A DNA stretch of 64,000 bases from CAVTRI01 sp963737075. Its GTDB lineage: Bacteria; Actinomycetota; Acidimicrobiia; Acidimicrobiales; Palsa-688. Below the pieces are notes generated by a model, which saw nothing but the letters and a program-made list of their open reading frames with translations, did not search any database and had not been told where the DNA came from. A program made the translations under genes and the position numbers. The stretch lies in contig CAVTRI010000001.1 of NCBI GenBank assembly GCA_963737075.1, positions 1,302,001 through 1,366,000 on the forward strand, given 5' to 3'. Below are positions 7,497 to 15,885 of the stretch, piece after piece (positions within the stretch are counted from its first letter, which is position 1; each line of letters begins with the position of its first letter).

Positions 7497-9035
7497 TGAA
7501 AGGAGCGGGGCCTCCGCTCCTTGGTGGCTGACCGAGGTCTTTTGGGAACCTCGGGGCTTCCACACCTACCAACCTTCGCAAGAAGAGGAGGCCCCTGTGT
7601 CTGACAAACAGTATGTCGGTGTTGATCTTCATCGGCGCCGGTCGCTGATCGTGCGCATGGACGGGGAGGGCAACCGGCTGTCGACGGCCCGGATCGCCAA
7701 CGACCCTTTGATCCTGGCCGGCGAGATCGCCAAGGCCGGGCCCGAGGCGGAGGTCGTGATGGAAGCGACCTATTCGTGGTACTGGGCGGCGGACGTGATC
7801 AACGAGTGCGACGCCCGACTGCATCTGGCCCACCCGCTGGGGGTCAAAGGGTTCACCTATCGGCGGGTGAAAAACGACGAGCGGGACGCGGCCGACCTGG
7901 CCGACCTGTTGCGCATGGGACGACTGCCGGAGGCGTGGGCGGCCCCACCCGAGGTGCGCGAGCTTCGGGAGCTGGTCCGCCACCGAGACAAACTGGTCCG
8001 GCTGCGCTCCGGGCTGAAAGCCCAAATCCACGCCGTATTGGGCAAAGAAGGGCTGCCGGTGCCGGTCAGCGACCTGTTCGGGGTGGCCGGCTCGGTCATG
8101 CTCGACCACACCCCGATGTCGGAGCCGTTCGCCCGGCGGGTGGCGTCCCTGCGCCGGCTGATCGCCGACTACGACAAGGAGATCGCCCTCTTCGAGCGGC
8201 TCATCGCCGGCCGCCTCCGCGACAACACCGGCTACCACGCCGTCCAGGCCATCCCCGGAGTCGGTCCGGTGTTGGCCGCGGTGTTCGTGGCCGAGATCGG
8301 CGACGTGGACCGCTTCGCCACCCCGGCCAAGCTGTGCTGCTGGGCCGGGCTCACCCCCCGCCACCACGAGTCCGACACCACCGTGCGCCGGGGCCACATC
8401 TCCAAGCAGGGCTCCAAACTGGTCCGCTGGGCTGCGGTCGAAGCCGCCCAGAAAGCCCCCACCGGGACCTTCGTCAAAGACACATTCCGTCGCATCGCCG
8501 ACCGCCGCAACTGCCGGCCCATCGCCAAAGTGGCCGTCGCCCGCAAGATCCTGACCCTCGTCTACTACGGGCTCAGAGACGGCGACATCCGCTGCCTGCA
8601 CGCCGTCGACGAGTCGTGACCCAGCTCGGACGCAGCCGGACCCGCGAGCTCGTAGGGCGGTCTGACCCCCACCGCGGTCGTGGCCTTGATTGAACCCGGC
8701 CGGCTGCAGCCGAACCACTCCATGCCGCCCTGCCGCGGCGAAGGAATGACCGGCACCCACCACACGGGCTGCCCACCCCGACGGCAACTCGGGACCTGGA
8801 GAAGGCCTTCGTCCACCTGGCCCCCACCGGAAAGGACCCCGCCCACGACCCGGCGACCAAGCAGGCAAGGAGCCACCCCGCCCAAAGCGCCACCATTCAC
8901 CATCCGCCCAGCTCGCAGGACAACCACGCCCGCGAGCCCGGTTCACCGCCCCCCCACACGATCTCGGTGCGGCACACGAAACCCCAACGGAGCCGACTGC
9001 CGTCGGCGCTGCCATTGACAACCCCGCTCCTTTCA
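7497..9035 (+). mobile_element. IS110-family insertion sequence (approximate limits)
   Basis: A DEDD transposase gene is bracketed by a 14-bp inverted repeat: TGAAAGGAGCGGGG at 7497-7510 and its complement at 9022-9035. This spans about 1.54 kb. The IS1111 group of this family is known for subterminal inverted repeats, so the limits are plausible but not proven. The 5' leader (7511-7596) holds two hairpins (AGGAGCG/CGCTCCT and CCGAGGT/ACCTCGG). The 3' non-coding part is about 415 bp, long enough for a guide (bridge-type) RNA. Confidence 0.6.
7597..8619 (+). CDS. IS110-family transposase (DEDD recombinase)
   Basis: A 340-residue protein. The N-terminal RuvC-like DEDD domain shows YVGVDLHRR, VVMEATYSWYW and NDERDAADLADLL. 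The C-terminal domain shows IPGVGPVLAAVFVAEIGDVDRF (HhH-like) and KQGSKLVRWAAVEA, which holds the family's nucleophilic serine. These recombinases move a circular intermediate under guidance of an element-encoded RNA. GTG start at 7597 follows AGAGGAGG. The frame is intact and all four acidic positions are present, so the element looks functional. Confidence 0.93.
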   Translation: MSDKQYVGVDLHRRRSLIVRMDGEGNRLSTARIANDPLILAGEIAKAGPEAEVVMEATYSWYWAADVINECDARLHLAHPLGVKGFTYRRVKNDERDAADLADLLRMGRLPEAWAAPPEVRELRELVRHRDKLVRLRSGLKAQIHAVLGKEGLPVPVSDLFGVAGSVMLDHTPMSEPFARRVASLRRLIADYDKEIALFERLIAGRLRDNTGYHAVQAIPGVGPVLAAVFVAEIGDVDRFATPAKLCCWAGLTPRHHESDTTVRRGHISKQGSKLVRWAAVEAAQKAPTGTFVKDTFRRIADRRNCRPIAKVAVARKILTLVYYGLRDGDIRCLHAVDES

Positions 9036-9074
9036 GGAATGACTGCCCTGGCGGATCGCCGGGGACCGGGGGGT
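8620..9074. other. 3' non-coding region of the IS110-type element
   Basis: About 455 bp with no supported gene. The first ~415 bp lie inside the proposed IS110 limits and are a candidate for its non-coding guide RNA. The last ~40 bp lie between that element and the IS30-type transposase. I could not find the expected left terminal repeat of the IS30 element here; it may have been lost when the IS110 element arrived. Confidence 0.45.
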
Positions 9075-10239
9075 TCAGGCGGCGCGGTCGAGCAGGCCTT
9101 GGAGGGCTTGGGCGGGGGTGGCCCAGCCCAGGGTCTTGCGGGGTCGGGCGTTGAGCTCGGCTGCCACCGCGTCTAGGTCGGCGGCGCTGTGCACCGACAG
9201 GTCGGTGCCTTTGGGGAAATACTGGCGCAACAGCCCGTTGGTGTTCTCGTTGCTGCCTCGCTGCCAGGGGCTGTGGGGGTCGCAGAAGTACACCGGCATG
9301 CCGGTGGCCATGGCGATCTGGCGGTGCAGGGCCATCTCGGTGCCCTGGTCCCAGGCCAGGGATCGGCGCAGCTGCTCGGGCAGGCCGGCCATGGCCGCCA
9401 CCAGGGCGTCTCGGACCGTCTCGGCGCTGTGGTCGCCCGGCAGGCGAGCCAGCATCACGAACCGGCTGGCGCGCTCCACCAAGGTGGCGATGGCGGAACG
9501 GCCGAAGGGGCCCACGATCAGAATCTCCCTCCCAGTGGCCAGGAACGGCCCGATCCGCGGCTTCCGCCGGCCGCTCGGAGATCATCACCATTCCCGACAG
9601 CTTGGCGCCCTGCCCTGGCGCCCGGCGCCCCCGGGGCCGGCGCAGGGCCCGCCCGGTCCGCAAACAGCGGTGCAATTCCTTGCGCAGCTCCCCCCGGCCC
9701 TGAACGAACAGCGCCTGGTAGATCGTCTCGTGTGACACCTGCAGCTCCGGGCGGGACGGGAAACTGTGGGCCAGCCAACCACTGATCTGCTCGGGGCTCC
9801 ACCGCCGAACCAGCTTGTCCTCGACCATCGCCCGCAGCTGCGGGCAGGAACCCAGCTTGGTCGGCTTGGGCCGCCGGGCCCGCACCTCGGCCAACCGCTG
9901 GGCCCGATACGGCCCATACCGGCCCCCCGGCCCCCGATTGCGGGTCAACTCCCTCCAGATCGTCGACTTAGGCCGGCCCAGCCGGGCCGCCATCGCCGTT
10001 ACCGACTCGCCCGCCACGACCATGTCCGCGATCTCCAGCCGCTCCTCCAGCGACAAGTACCGCCCCTTGCCCACGGGCTCGAACCGCGGCGCACCCCCCG
10101 CCTGGGCACGCCACCGTCGCCCCGTCCCCGCATGCACCCCCACTTCCCGGCACGCATCCACACTCCGCCACCCCCGCCGCAACAACTCCCAATACCGCTC
10201 CTGCACCGCCAACCGTTCCTTCACCCACAACGACGCCAT
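9075..10239 (-). pseudogene. IS30-family transposase (one-base frameshift)
   Basis: The N-terminal part from ATG 10239 (MASLWVKERLAVQERYWELL) has the IS30 helix-turn-helix (MAARLGRPKSTIWREL) and SPEQISGWL...SHETIYQALF. The catalytic core starts at GHWEGD. A base is duplicated at 9522-9523 (coding strand GATTCTG where GATCTG is expected); after it the frame changes and continues as VGPFGRSAIATLVERASRF, WDQGTEM and NENTNGLLRQYFPKG. Removing one base restores about 387 residues with an intact DDE triad. The 170 bp on to etfB at 10410 hold no gene. Confidence 0.85.
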
Positions 10240-10409
10240 CAACAACACCTCCAGTGTCGGTGTTGCGACGACCGTTTGAGCTCGGGCACTCCGGCGCGCA
10301 TCCTGCACGCGGCGTTGGCGTCCCGGCGCGCGGCCTGCTGGCAAATGCCGGCCACACCACGCGAGGACGAGCGCGCGCCCGGACCCCCTGAGTCCGCTGG
10401 CAACGGCCG

Positions 10410-11282
10410 TTATTCCAGGTAGCCGTGCGTGCGGAGGAAGGCGACGATGGCCTCGGCGGCGGCCTGAGGGTCGAGGGGGCCGACGATGGCGGGCGGGTCG
10501 AGCCTGGTGTGGACGCCGGTGAGTGTCAGCACACGCTGTTGCGGACCCGTCCCTTCGGGAGGAGGGATGACCCGTGGTCGGGGCCGGAACGGGCGTGGCG
10601 GCCCGACCCGCACGGTGGCGCGTGGGAGTCGAGGAGGGACGGCGGCCACAGGCACCGCCGCCCGGTTGGCCGCGATCACCGCGGGGAGCGACGCCCGGCG
10701 CAGCCGGACACCGGCCGCCTCCACCGAGACCACCGCCGGGGGGCGGATGCGGAGGCGTTCTCGCCGTCCGGCCTCGAGGCGGCGCTCGCCGACCAGGGAT
10801 ACGTCGTCCACGGCCAGGCCCACGAGTCCGAGCGCCTGGGCGGCGCCCAGTTCGTGCGCGACCAGCGCGGGGACGACACCGGTGCCGCGATGCGACGAGC
10901 GGTCTCCGCAGATGACGACCGCCGGTTGGCCAACAGCGAGGATGGCTGACGACAGCGCGGCGGCGAGGGGCTGCGCGTCGCCGGCCAGATCCGAGAGATC
11001 GTCGCCACCCGGCGCCCACGGCACTCGCAGCATGTCGGCGCCGGCCGCGCCGGCCAGCCGCAGGGTCGTGTCTGCCGCGGCCGGGCCGGCAACCACCGCC
11101 AATGCTTGCCCTTCCCACGCGTCCGCGATGCGCAGCGCGTGCTCCAGGGCAGCCAGCTCGGCGGCTGACGGCCCGGCCGCCAGCGAGTCGACGCCGATCT
11201 CGCCTGACAGCGGGTCAACCGATGGTCGAGGGTCGACGTGGGTGAGACACGCCACCACCAGGGGCCGCTCGGGCCCGGTCAT
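10410..11282 (-). CDS. etfB: Electron transfer flavoprotein beta subunit (EtfB-like)
   Basis: A 290-residue ETF-beta-type protein with a Rossmann-like ETF domain (ALEHALRIADAWEGQALAVV, then GADMLRVPW) and QPAVVICGDRSS in the nucleotide-binding region. It pairs with the EtfA encoded three genes upstream, carries electrons from flavin dehydrogenases and passes them to the FixC-like quinone reductase. It is the last gene of the operon, starting in an ATGA overlap with fixX. The C-terminal third is rich in Pro and Arg and longer than standard EtfB. I recall this variant from mycofactocin-associated ETF clusters, but no mft gene is in the window. Confidence 0.8.
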   Translation of the reverse strand: MTGPERPLVVACLTHVDPRPSVDPLSGEIGVDSLAAGPSAAELAALEHALRIADAWEGQALAVVAGPAAADTTLRLAGAAGADMLRVPWAPGGDDLSDLAGDAQPLAAALSSAILAVGQPAVVICGDRSSHRGTGVVPALVAHELGAAQALGLVGLAVDDVSLVGERRLEAGRRERLRIRPPAVVSVEAAGVRLRRASLPAVIAANRAAVPVAAVPPRLPRATVRVGPPRPFRPRPRVIPPPEGTGPQQRVLTLTGVHTRLDPPAIVGPLDPQAAAEAIVAFLRTHGYLE

Positions 11283-11569
11283 CCGGCGCGAAACACGACG
11301 CCGTCACCGCCGTCGGGGTAGGTCCAGCGGATGGCGCCTTCCCGGTTGCACACCTGGTAGCAGGTGCCGCACTCGAAACACTGCTCGTAGTTGAAGAGGA
11401 TGCCCCCGTCGCTGGTCGGCGCGAACAGGTTGGCCGGGCAGGCGGTGACGCAGTCGCGAGTCGTGCAGGAGCGACAGACGGCGCCGTCGACGACGATGTG
11501 AGGCCGCTCGCCGACCCGGAACTCGACGGTGGCCATCCGGTCCTCGAACGAGAGCTCAGCCCACCTCAT
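11279..11569 (-). CDS. fixX: FixX-type ferredoxin
   Basis: A 96-residue ferredoxin-like protein with CRSCTTRDCVTACP and CFECGTCYQVC motifs. This is the FixX layout, the small iron-sulfur partner of FixC in ETF-quinone oxidoreductase. I start it at ATG 11569, which overlaps the fixC stop as ATGA; an upstream in-frame ATG at 11602 lies inside fixC. The stop overlaps the etfB start in the same way. The first cluster motif is slightly irregular, as in other FixX proteins. Confidence 0.88.
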   Translation of the reverse strand: MRWAELSFEDRMATVEFRVGERPHIVVDGAVCRSCTTRDCVTACPANLFAPTSDGGILFNYEQCFECGTCYQVCNREGAIRWTYPDGGDGVVFRAG

Positions 11570-12868
11570 CGGAACACCCGCACCGATCGGACTGCGTCCC
11601 AAGCCACGTGGCGAACCTTGACGCCATTGGCCGCCATGGCGCGGCGGACAATCCTGGTGAAGCCGGGCTTGGGCTCGGGATTGTTCACGGTGAACGCGGC
11701 CTCGACCATGTCGCAGGCCAGCTGCGGGAACTCGTTTTGGAGCCGCTTCGACAGGATGAGGTCGGGCGCGCCGCGCAAGCGGCGGTGATCAGCGAGCACG
11801 AAGTTGCCTTCCAGATGGCGGCGGTAGCCGGCGAGACCTTCGCGAGTGACGTCGCCGGAATCCAGAGCCGCCGCCGCCACGCGCCCCGCCGCCAGGCCAG
11901 ACCCGATCGCGAAGTTGACCCCCTCGAGCCAGAGACCGGCCGCGAGCGTCATGGCCGCAGCATCACCCGCGATCATCAGGCCGTCAGCCACGAGGGGCGG
12001 CATGTGGTCGTAACCCCCCTCAGGGATCAGGTGCGCCGAGTACTCCTTGACGGCCGCACCCCGAACGTATCCAGCGATGGCCGGGTGCGCCTTCAGAATC
12101 CACGATCAGATCCTCGGGGCGAATACCCGAGGCAGCGAGCGCCGTGATCGACACGACGACCCCCACGCTGAGCGTGTCCCGGTTGGTGTAGACGAACCCG
12201 CCACCCGGAATGCCCCGGGTGCACCCGACCAGTTCAATGTCGACGCCTTGCATCGGACCGACGTTGAACCTTTCTTCGATGACATCGGCCGAGAGGCTCA
12301 GCACCTCCTTGATGCCGAGCGTCAGATGGTCGGGATCGGTGCGCGGAAGCAGCCCGGCCTCCTTGGCCAGAAACGAGTTCACCCCGTCGCACACGATGAC
12401 CACCGGCGCCGCCAGATCGCCGTGAGGACGGTCGGTCCGGACCCCGCAGATCCTTCCTACTCGATCCCTTTGCAGCCCCGTAGCCACCGTCGAGCACACC
12501 AGTTCCGCCCCAGCGGCAACAGCTTCCGCGGCCAGCCAGCTGTCGAAATCCGCCCGGAAGGTGGTCATCCCGTTGTACGGCACCTGACCCCAGCGCTCGG
12601 TCCGGAAGTCGACCGACAGCGCCTGGTCGGGAGTGATCGCCATCGTGGAACGCCGCACCACCCACCGTTGCACCGGGACCCGCTCCCACCAGCGGGGGAT
12701 GACGTCGTCGAGAACACGGGCGTAAACCACGCCTCCGTAGACGTTCTTGGAGCCAGGAAAGGGCCCCCGCTCCAGCAGCACCACCCTCTTACCCGCCCTG
12801 GCCAGGGCCAGGGCGGCAGCCGAGCCGGCGGGACCGGCGCCCACGACGATCGCCTCGTAATCGCTCAC
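11566..12868 (-). pseudogene. fixC: FixC-like ETF-quinone oxidoreductase, with a one-base frameshift
   Basis: The N-terminal FAD-binding fold (YEAIVVGAGPAGSAAALALA) and most of the protein read from GTG 12868, which overlaps the etfA stop as GTGA. At 12097-12098 one base is duplicated (coding strand GATTCTG where GATCTG fits). The rest, including HMPPLVADGLMIAGDAA and the C-terminus, is in the next frame. Without the extra base the product is about 433 residues, normal for FixC, and ends in an ATGA overlap with fixX. All neighbours are intact, so a sequencing error is a serious alternative to a real null allele. Function: electron transfer from ETF to membrane quinone. Confidence 0.85.
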
Positions 12869-13824
12869 TCGTTCACTCCGAGCCGGGAGGCCAGGGACCG
12901 CAACACTTCTCTGGCGTCTGCAACCACGCCAAGATTGGCCATGGCGGTCATCGGGCAGGACGGGTCGGTGTTGACGCTGACGACGTGGGCAGGGCTGCCG
13001 AGGCCGGCGGTGTGCTGGGTGGCGCCCGAGATTCCCAATGCCACGTACAGTTCCGGATCCACGCCGACGCCCGTGGTGCCGATCTGGCGCTCGTAGCCCG
13101 TCCAACCGGCGTCGGTGGCGACTCGGGTGGCGCCGGCCGACGCGTTCAGCCGGGCCGCTACCCGGCCCAGGAGCTCGAAGATCTGCTTCGCCTCGGAGTC
13201 ATCAAGCCCGGCCGCCAGCCCGGCACCGCCGGCGACGATCCGCCGAGCGTCTCGGAGATCCATCGTGGCTGGGTCCGGCTCGACCACCGAGAGGGTCTCG
13301 GTGTCGGCCACCCCGACTGCCGCCACGGGCGCAGGCGTCCACGGGTGGGGCTCGCCGGCGGAGGTCGCCACCTCCTGAACCGGACGCTGGACGACGAGGG
13401 TGGCGACCGCCGGCCCTGCACTGGACACCGGCACGAGCACCCGGCCCTCGACGCGCAGCAGCTCTGCGTGGCAGCCTTCGGCGCCGACCCGCACGCAGAG
13501 CGCCTCGGCGAGGAGCGGCCGTCCCATTTGAGCCGAAAGCCGGGGAGCCAGGTCACGCCCGTCCGGCGAGGCGGGCAGGACCAGGGTGCCGGCATCTGCC
13601 AGAGCGATGCCAAGCGCCGCCCCCAGGGCGGCGGGGCCCAGCCACGAACCCGGATCCCACCACCAGGCGTCGGCTGCCAACGCCGCGGCGGCGTCAGCGG
13701 CGCCGGTGCCGACGACGACCGCCCGTCTGCCCGCCTCAGATGCGGCGTCCGCCGCGCCCCCCGGCAGCCGCCCGTCTCGTGCGACCAGTACCGCGAGCGA
13801 CTCGCCTGGCGGAGGACCGCTCAT
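12865..13824 (-). CDS. etfA: Electron transfer flavoprotein alpha subunit (EtfA-like)
   Basis: A 319-residue ETF-alpha protein. The C-terminal FAD domain shows RIVAGGAGL, then GISGATQHTAGL and VVSVNTDPSCPM, as in EtfA/FixB. The N-terminal half is Ala/Gly-rich and diverged. ATG 13824 overlaps the stop of the upstream OYE-type gene by 4 bases; a longer in-frame extension is rejected because it lies inside that gene. It forms the ETF heterodimer with EtfB and likely receives electrons from the two OYE/FadH-type enzymes of the operon. Confidence 0.88.
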   Translation of the reverse strand: MSGPPPGESLAVLVARDGRLPGGAADAASEAGRRAVVVGTGAADAAAALAADAWWWDPGSWLGPAALGAALGIALADAGTLVLPASPDGRDLAPRLSAQMGRPLLAEALCVRVGAEGCHAELLRVEGRVLVPVSSAGPAVATLVVQRPVQEVATSAGEPHPWTPAPVAAVGVADTETLSVVEPDPATMDLRDARRIVAGGAGLAAGLDDSEAKQIFELLGRVAARLNASAGATRVATDAGWTGYERQIGTTGVGVDPELYVALGISGATQHTAGLGSPAHVVSVNTDPSCPMTAMANLGVVADAREVLRSLASRLGVNE

Positions 13825-15809
13825 ATCGCCACCGCCGCCCGGTGGCCTTCGACCACCGCGGCGTGCGCCCGGCGTGGCGCCAGACAGTCGCCGACCCGAA
13901 GCACCGGCCAGGGTGCGCCCCGCAGCTGCTGCCACAGTTCGTCTTCGGGGAGCTGATGCCCGGCGAAGACCAGCCAGTCGCAGGCGCGCTTCTCATCGGT
14001 ACCGGTGGGATGGTGCTGCAACGACAACACGATGCCGTCCGCCGCCCCGGCCCCAGCGTCTCGCCCGTCGGCCGGCGCGACGCCCATCGGGACGAGGTCC
14101 GTCGACTGGACGATGCCCTTGGCGTGGGCCTTGATGTTCCAGGTTTCGAGATCGAGTGTGATCCCGAGATCTTGACCGACGACCATCGCGGGCGTGATCA
14201 CCTCGACCTGGCAGCCGCGGTCAGCGAGCAGCTCGGCGACCGACGTGGCCTGGTGAAACCCGAGCTCGTCGACAACGACGACCCTGCCGAACGGATCGGC
14301 CTTTCCGTCGAGCACGTCGCGCACATCGACGACCCGGGCGGAGCCGGCCGCCCACCACGGTGGTGCCGGCCGGGCGCCGGTGGCCAGGACCACGACGTCT
14401 GGCCGTTCGGCGCGCACGAGTTCGGCGGTTGCCTCGCAGCCCGTGCGCACGTCCACGCCGAGACGGGCCACCGCCCCAATGAGGTTGCGGACCACATCGA
14501 GAAACTCCGCCCTGCTCGGCACGCTGGCCGCGGCGAGGACCTGGCCGCCGAGCCGGGCCTGGCGTTCCCAGAGCGTGACCCGGTGCCCGCGCTCGGCCGC
14601 CGTTGCGGCCGCCTGCAGGCCGCCGGGGCCGCCGCCAACGACAACGACACGACGGCCGGGGAGACGAGGCGGCGGCACGGGCACGGCCTCACGGCCGGTG
14701 CGGGGATTTTCAATACAGCCGAGCCAGCGGTTGAGCCCCATGCGCCCCACGCACTCCTGGTTGCACGACAGGCAGGTGCGGATTTCATGCGCGTGTCCAG
14801 CCCGGGCTTTCGCCGCGAAGTCGGCATCGGCGATCTGGCCCCTGACCACCCCCACGAGGTCGCAGTAGCCGGCGTCGATCGCCCGGTCCGCCTGGAGCGG
14901 GTCCTTGAACCGCCCCACCCCGATCACCGGCAGGCCGACCGCGGCCCGGATGGCGCTCGGGATGTACAGGGCATAGCCGGGTGGCACCTGCATGCTGGCT
15001 TCGATCATGTAAAGCGTGGCGGTGGCCACCCCGATCGAGGTGTTGATGTAGTCGACGTGGCCGGTCGCCTCCACCATGCGGGCGACGGCCACGGCGTCGT
15101 CGATGGTCGTGCCGCCCTCGATGAGCTCGTCACCGCAGAGCCGCACGCCGAGCACGGCGTCGGGGCCGACAGCAACTCGCACGGCAGCGACGATCTCGAG
15201 CAGCAGCCGCGCCCGGCGTTCCAACGTCCCCCCGTAGCCGTCCTGCCGGTGGTTCGTAGCGGGGGAAAGGAAGCCCCGCACGATCGACGAGTGTGAGCAC
15301 TGCAGCTCGATGCCGTCGAAGCCGCCCTGACGGCAGTGCTCCGCGACCAGGGCGTAGCCGTCGACGATCTCTGCGATCTCTTCCTCGCTGACCGCCTTCG
15401 GCACTTCCCGGAACAGGGGGTCGGCGACCGCGCTCGGAGCCCACACCGGCAGGCGGGTGTACATGGACGACGCCTGGCCGCCGTTGTGGTTTATCTGGGC
15501 CAGGATCGGCACGCCGTGCGCGTGCACGGCTTCGGTGATCCGCCGATAGCCGGGGATGACTGCCGGATGGAAGCCGTGGATCAGCTTCTCGTAGGGCCAG
15601 TCGGTGCGATGGGTGGAGTGCTCCTCCGTGACGATGAGCCCCGCCCCGCCGGCCGCCCGTGCCGCGTAGTAGGCGGCGTGCTGCTCTGTGGGCAGCCCGT
15701 CATGGGCGTAGTTGGTCAGGTGCGCGGAGAACACGATGCGGTTGCTCAGCGTCAGGCGTCCCACTTTGAGGGGGCGAAAGAGGTGCCGGTAGGTGCCGAT
15801 CGAGCTCAC
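13821..15809 (-). CDS. FadH/OYE-type iron-sulfur flavoprotein oxidoreductase, first copy
   Basis: A 662-residue enzyme with three parts: an old-yellow-enzyme TIM barrel binding FMN (about residues 1-340), a 4Fe-4S site (CLSCNQEC followed by a fourth Cys in LGCIENP), and a FAD/NAD domain (VVVVGGGPGGLQAAATAAERG). The layout is that of 2,4-dienoyl-CoA reductase FadH. GTG 15809 has a good ribosome-binding site (GGGAGGA). The stop overlaps etfA as ATGA, which suggests it feeds electrons to ETF. The substrate is unknown; I recall a mycofactocin-associated FadH/OYE family with this context, but this is memory, not a search. Confidence 0.85.
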   Translation of the reverse strand: MSSIGTYRHLFRPLKVGRLTLSNRIVFSAHLTNYAHDGLPTEQHAAYYAARAAGGAGLIVTEEHSTHRTDWPYEKLIHGFHPAVIPGYRRITEAVHAHGVPILAQINHNGGQASSMYTRLPVWAPSAVADPLFREVPKAVSEEEIAEIVDGYALVAEHCRQGGFDGIELQCSHSSIVRGFLSPATNHRQDGYGGTLERRARLLLEIVAAVRVAVGPDAVLGVRLCGDELIEGGTTIDDAVAVARMVEATGHVDYINTSIGVATATLYMIEASMQVPPGYALYIPSAIRAAVGLPVIGVGRFKDPLQADRAIDAGYCDLVGVVRGQIADADFAAKARAGHAHEIRTCLSCNQECVGRMGLNRWLGCIENPRTGREAVPVPPPRLPGRRVVVVGGGPGGLQAAATAAERGHRVTLWERQARLGGQVLAAASVPSRAEFLDVVRNLIGAVARLGVDVRTGCEATAELVRAERPDVVVLATGARPAPPWWAAGSARVVDVRDVLDGKADPFGRVVVVDELGFHQATSVAELLADRGCQVEVITPAMVVGQDLGITLDLETWNIKAHAKGIVQSTDLVPMGVAPADGRDAGAGAADGIVLSLQHHPTGTDEKRACDWLVFAGHQLPEDELWQQLRGAPWPVLRVGDCLAPRRAHAAVVEGHRAAVAI

Positions 15810-15885
15810 GATTCCTCCCGCGCGGCCTGCCTGCGGACATGCGCTCCGGATCCTGGTTGACCTGCCGCCCCGGCGCACTGAAGTG

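Noticed and set aside
7303..11118. A 1,271-codon open frame on the minus strand
   Set aside because: Mostly a GC-rich shadow frame running through the IS110 gene and etfB region; only the IS30 transposase part (to 10239) has family features.
13038..15296. A 752-codon plus-strand frame opposite the EtfA and OYE genes
   Set aside because: No domain features; antisense to strongly supported genes.
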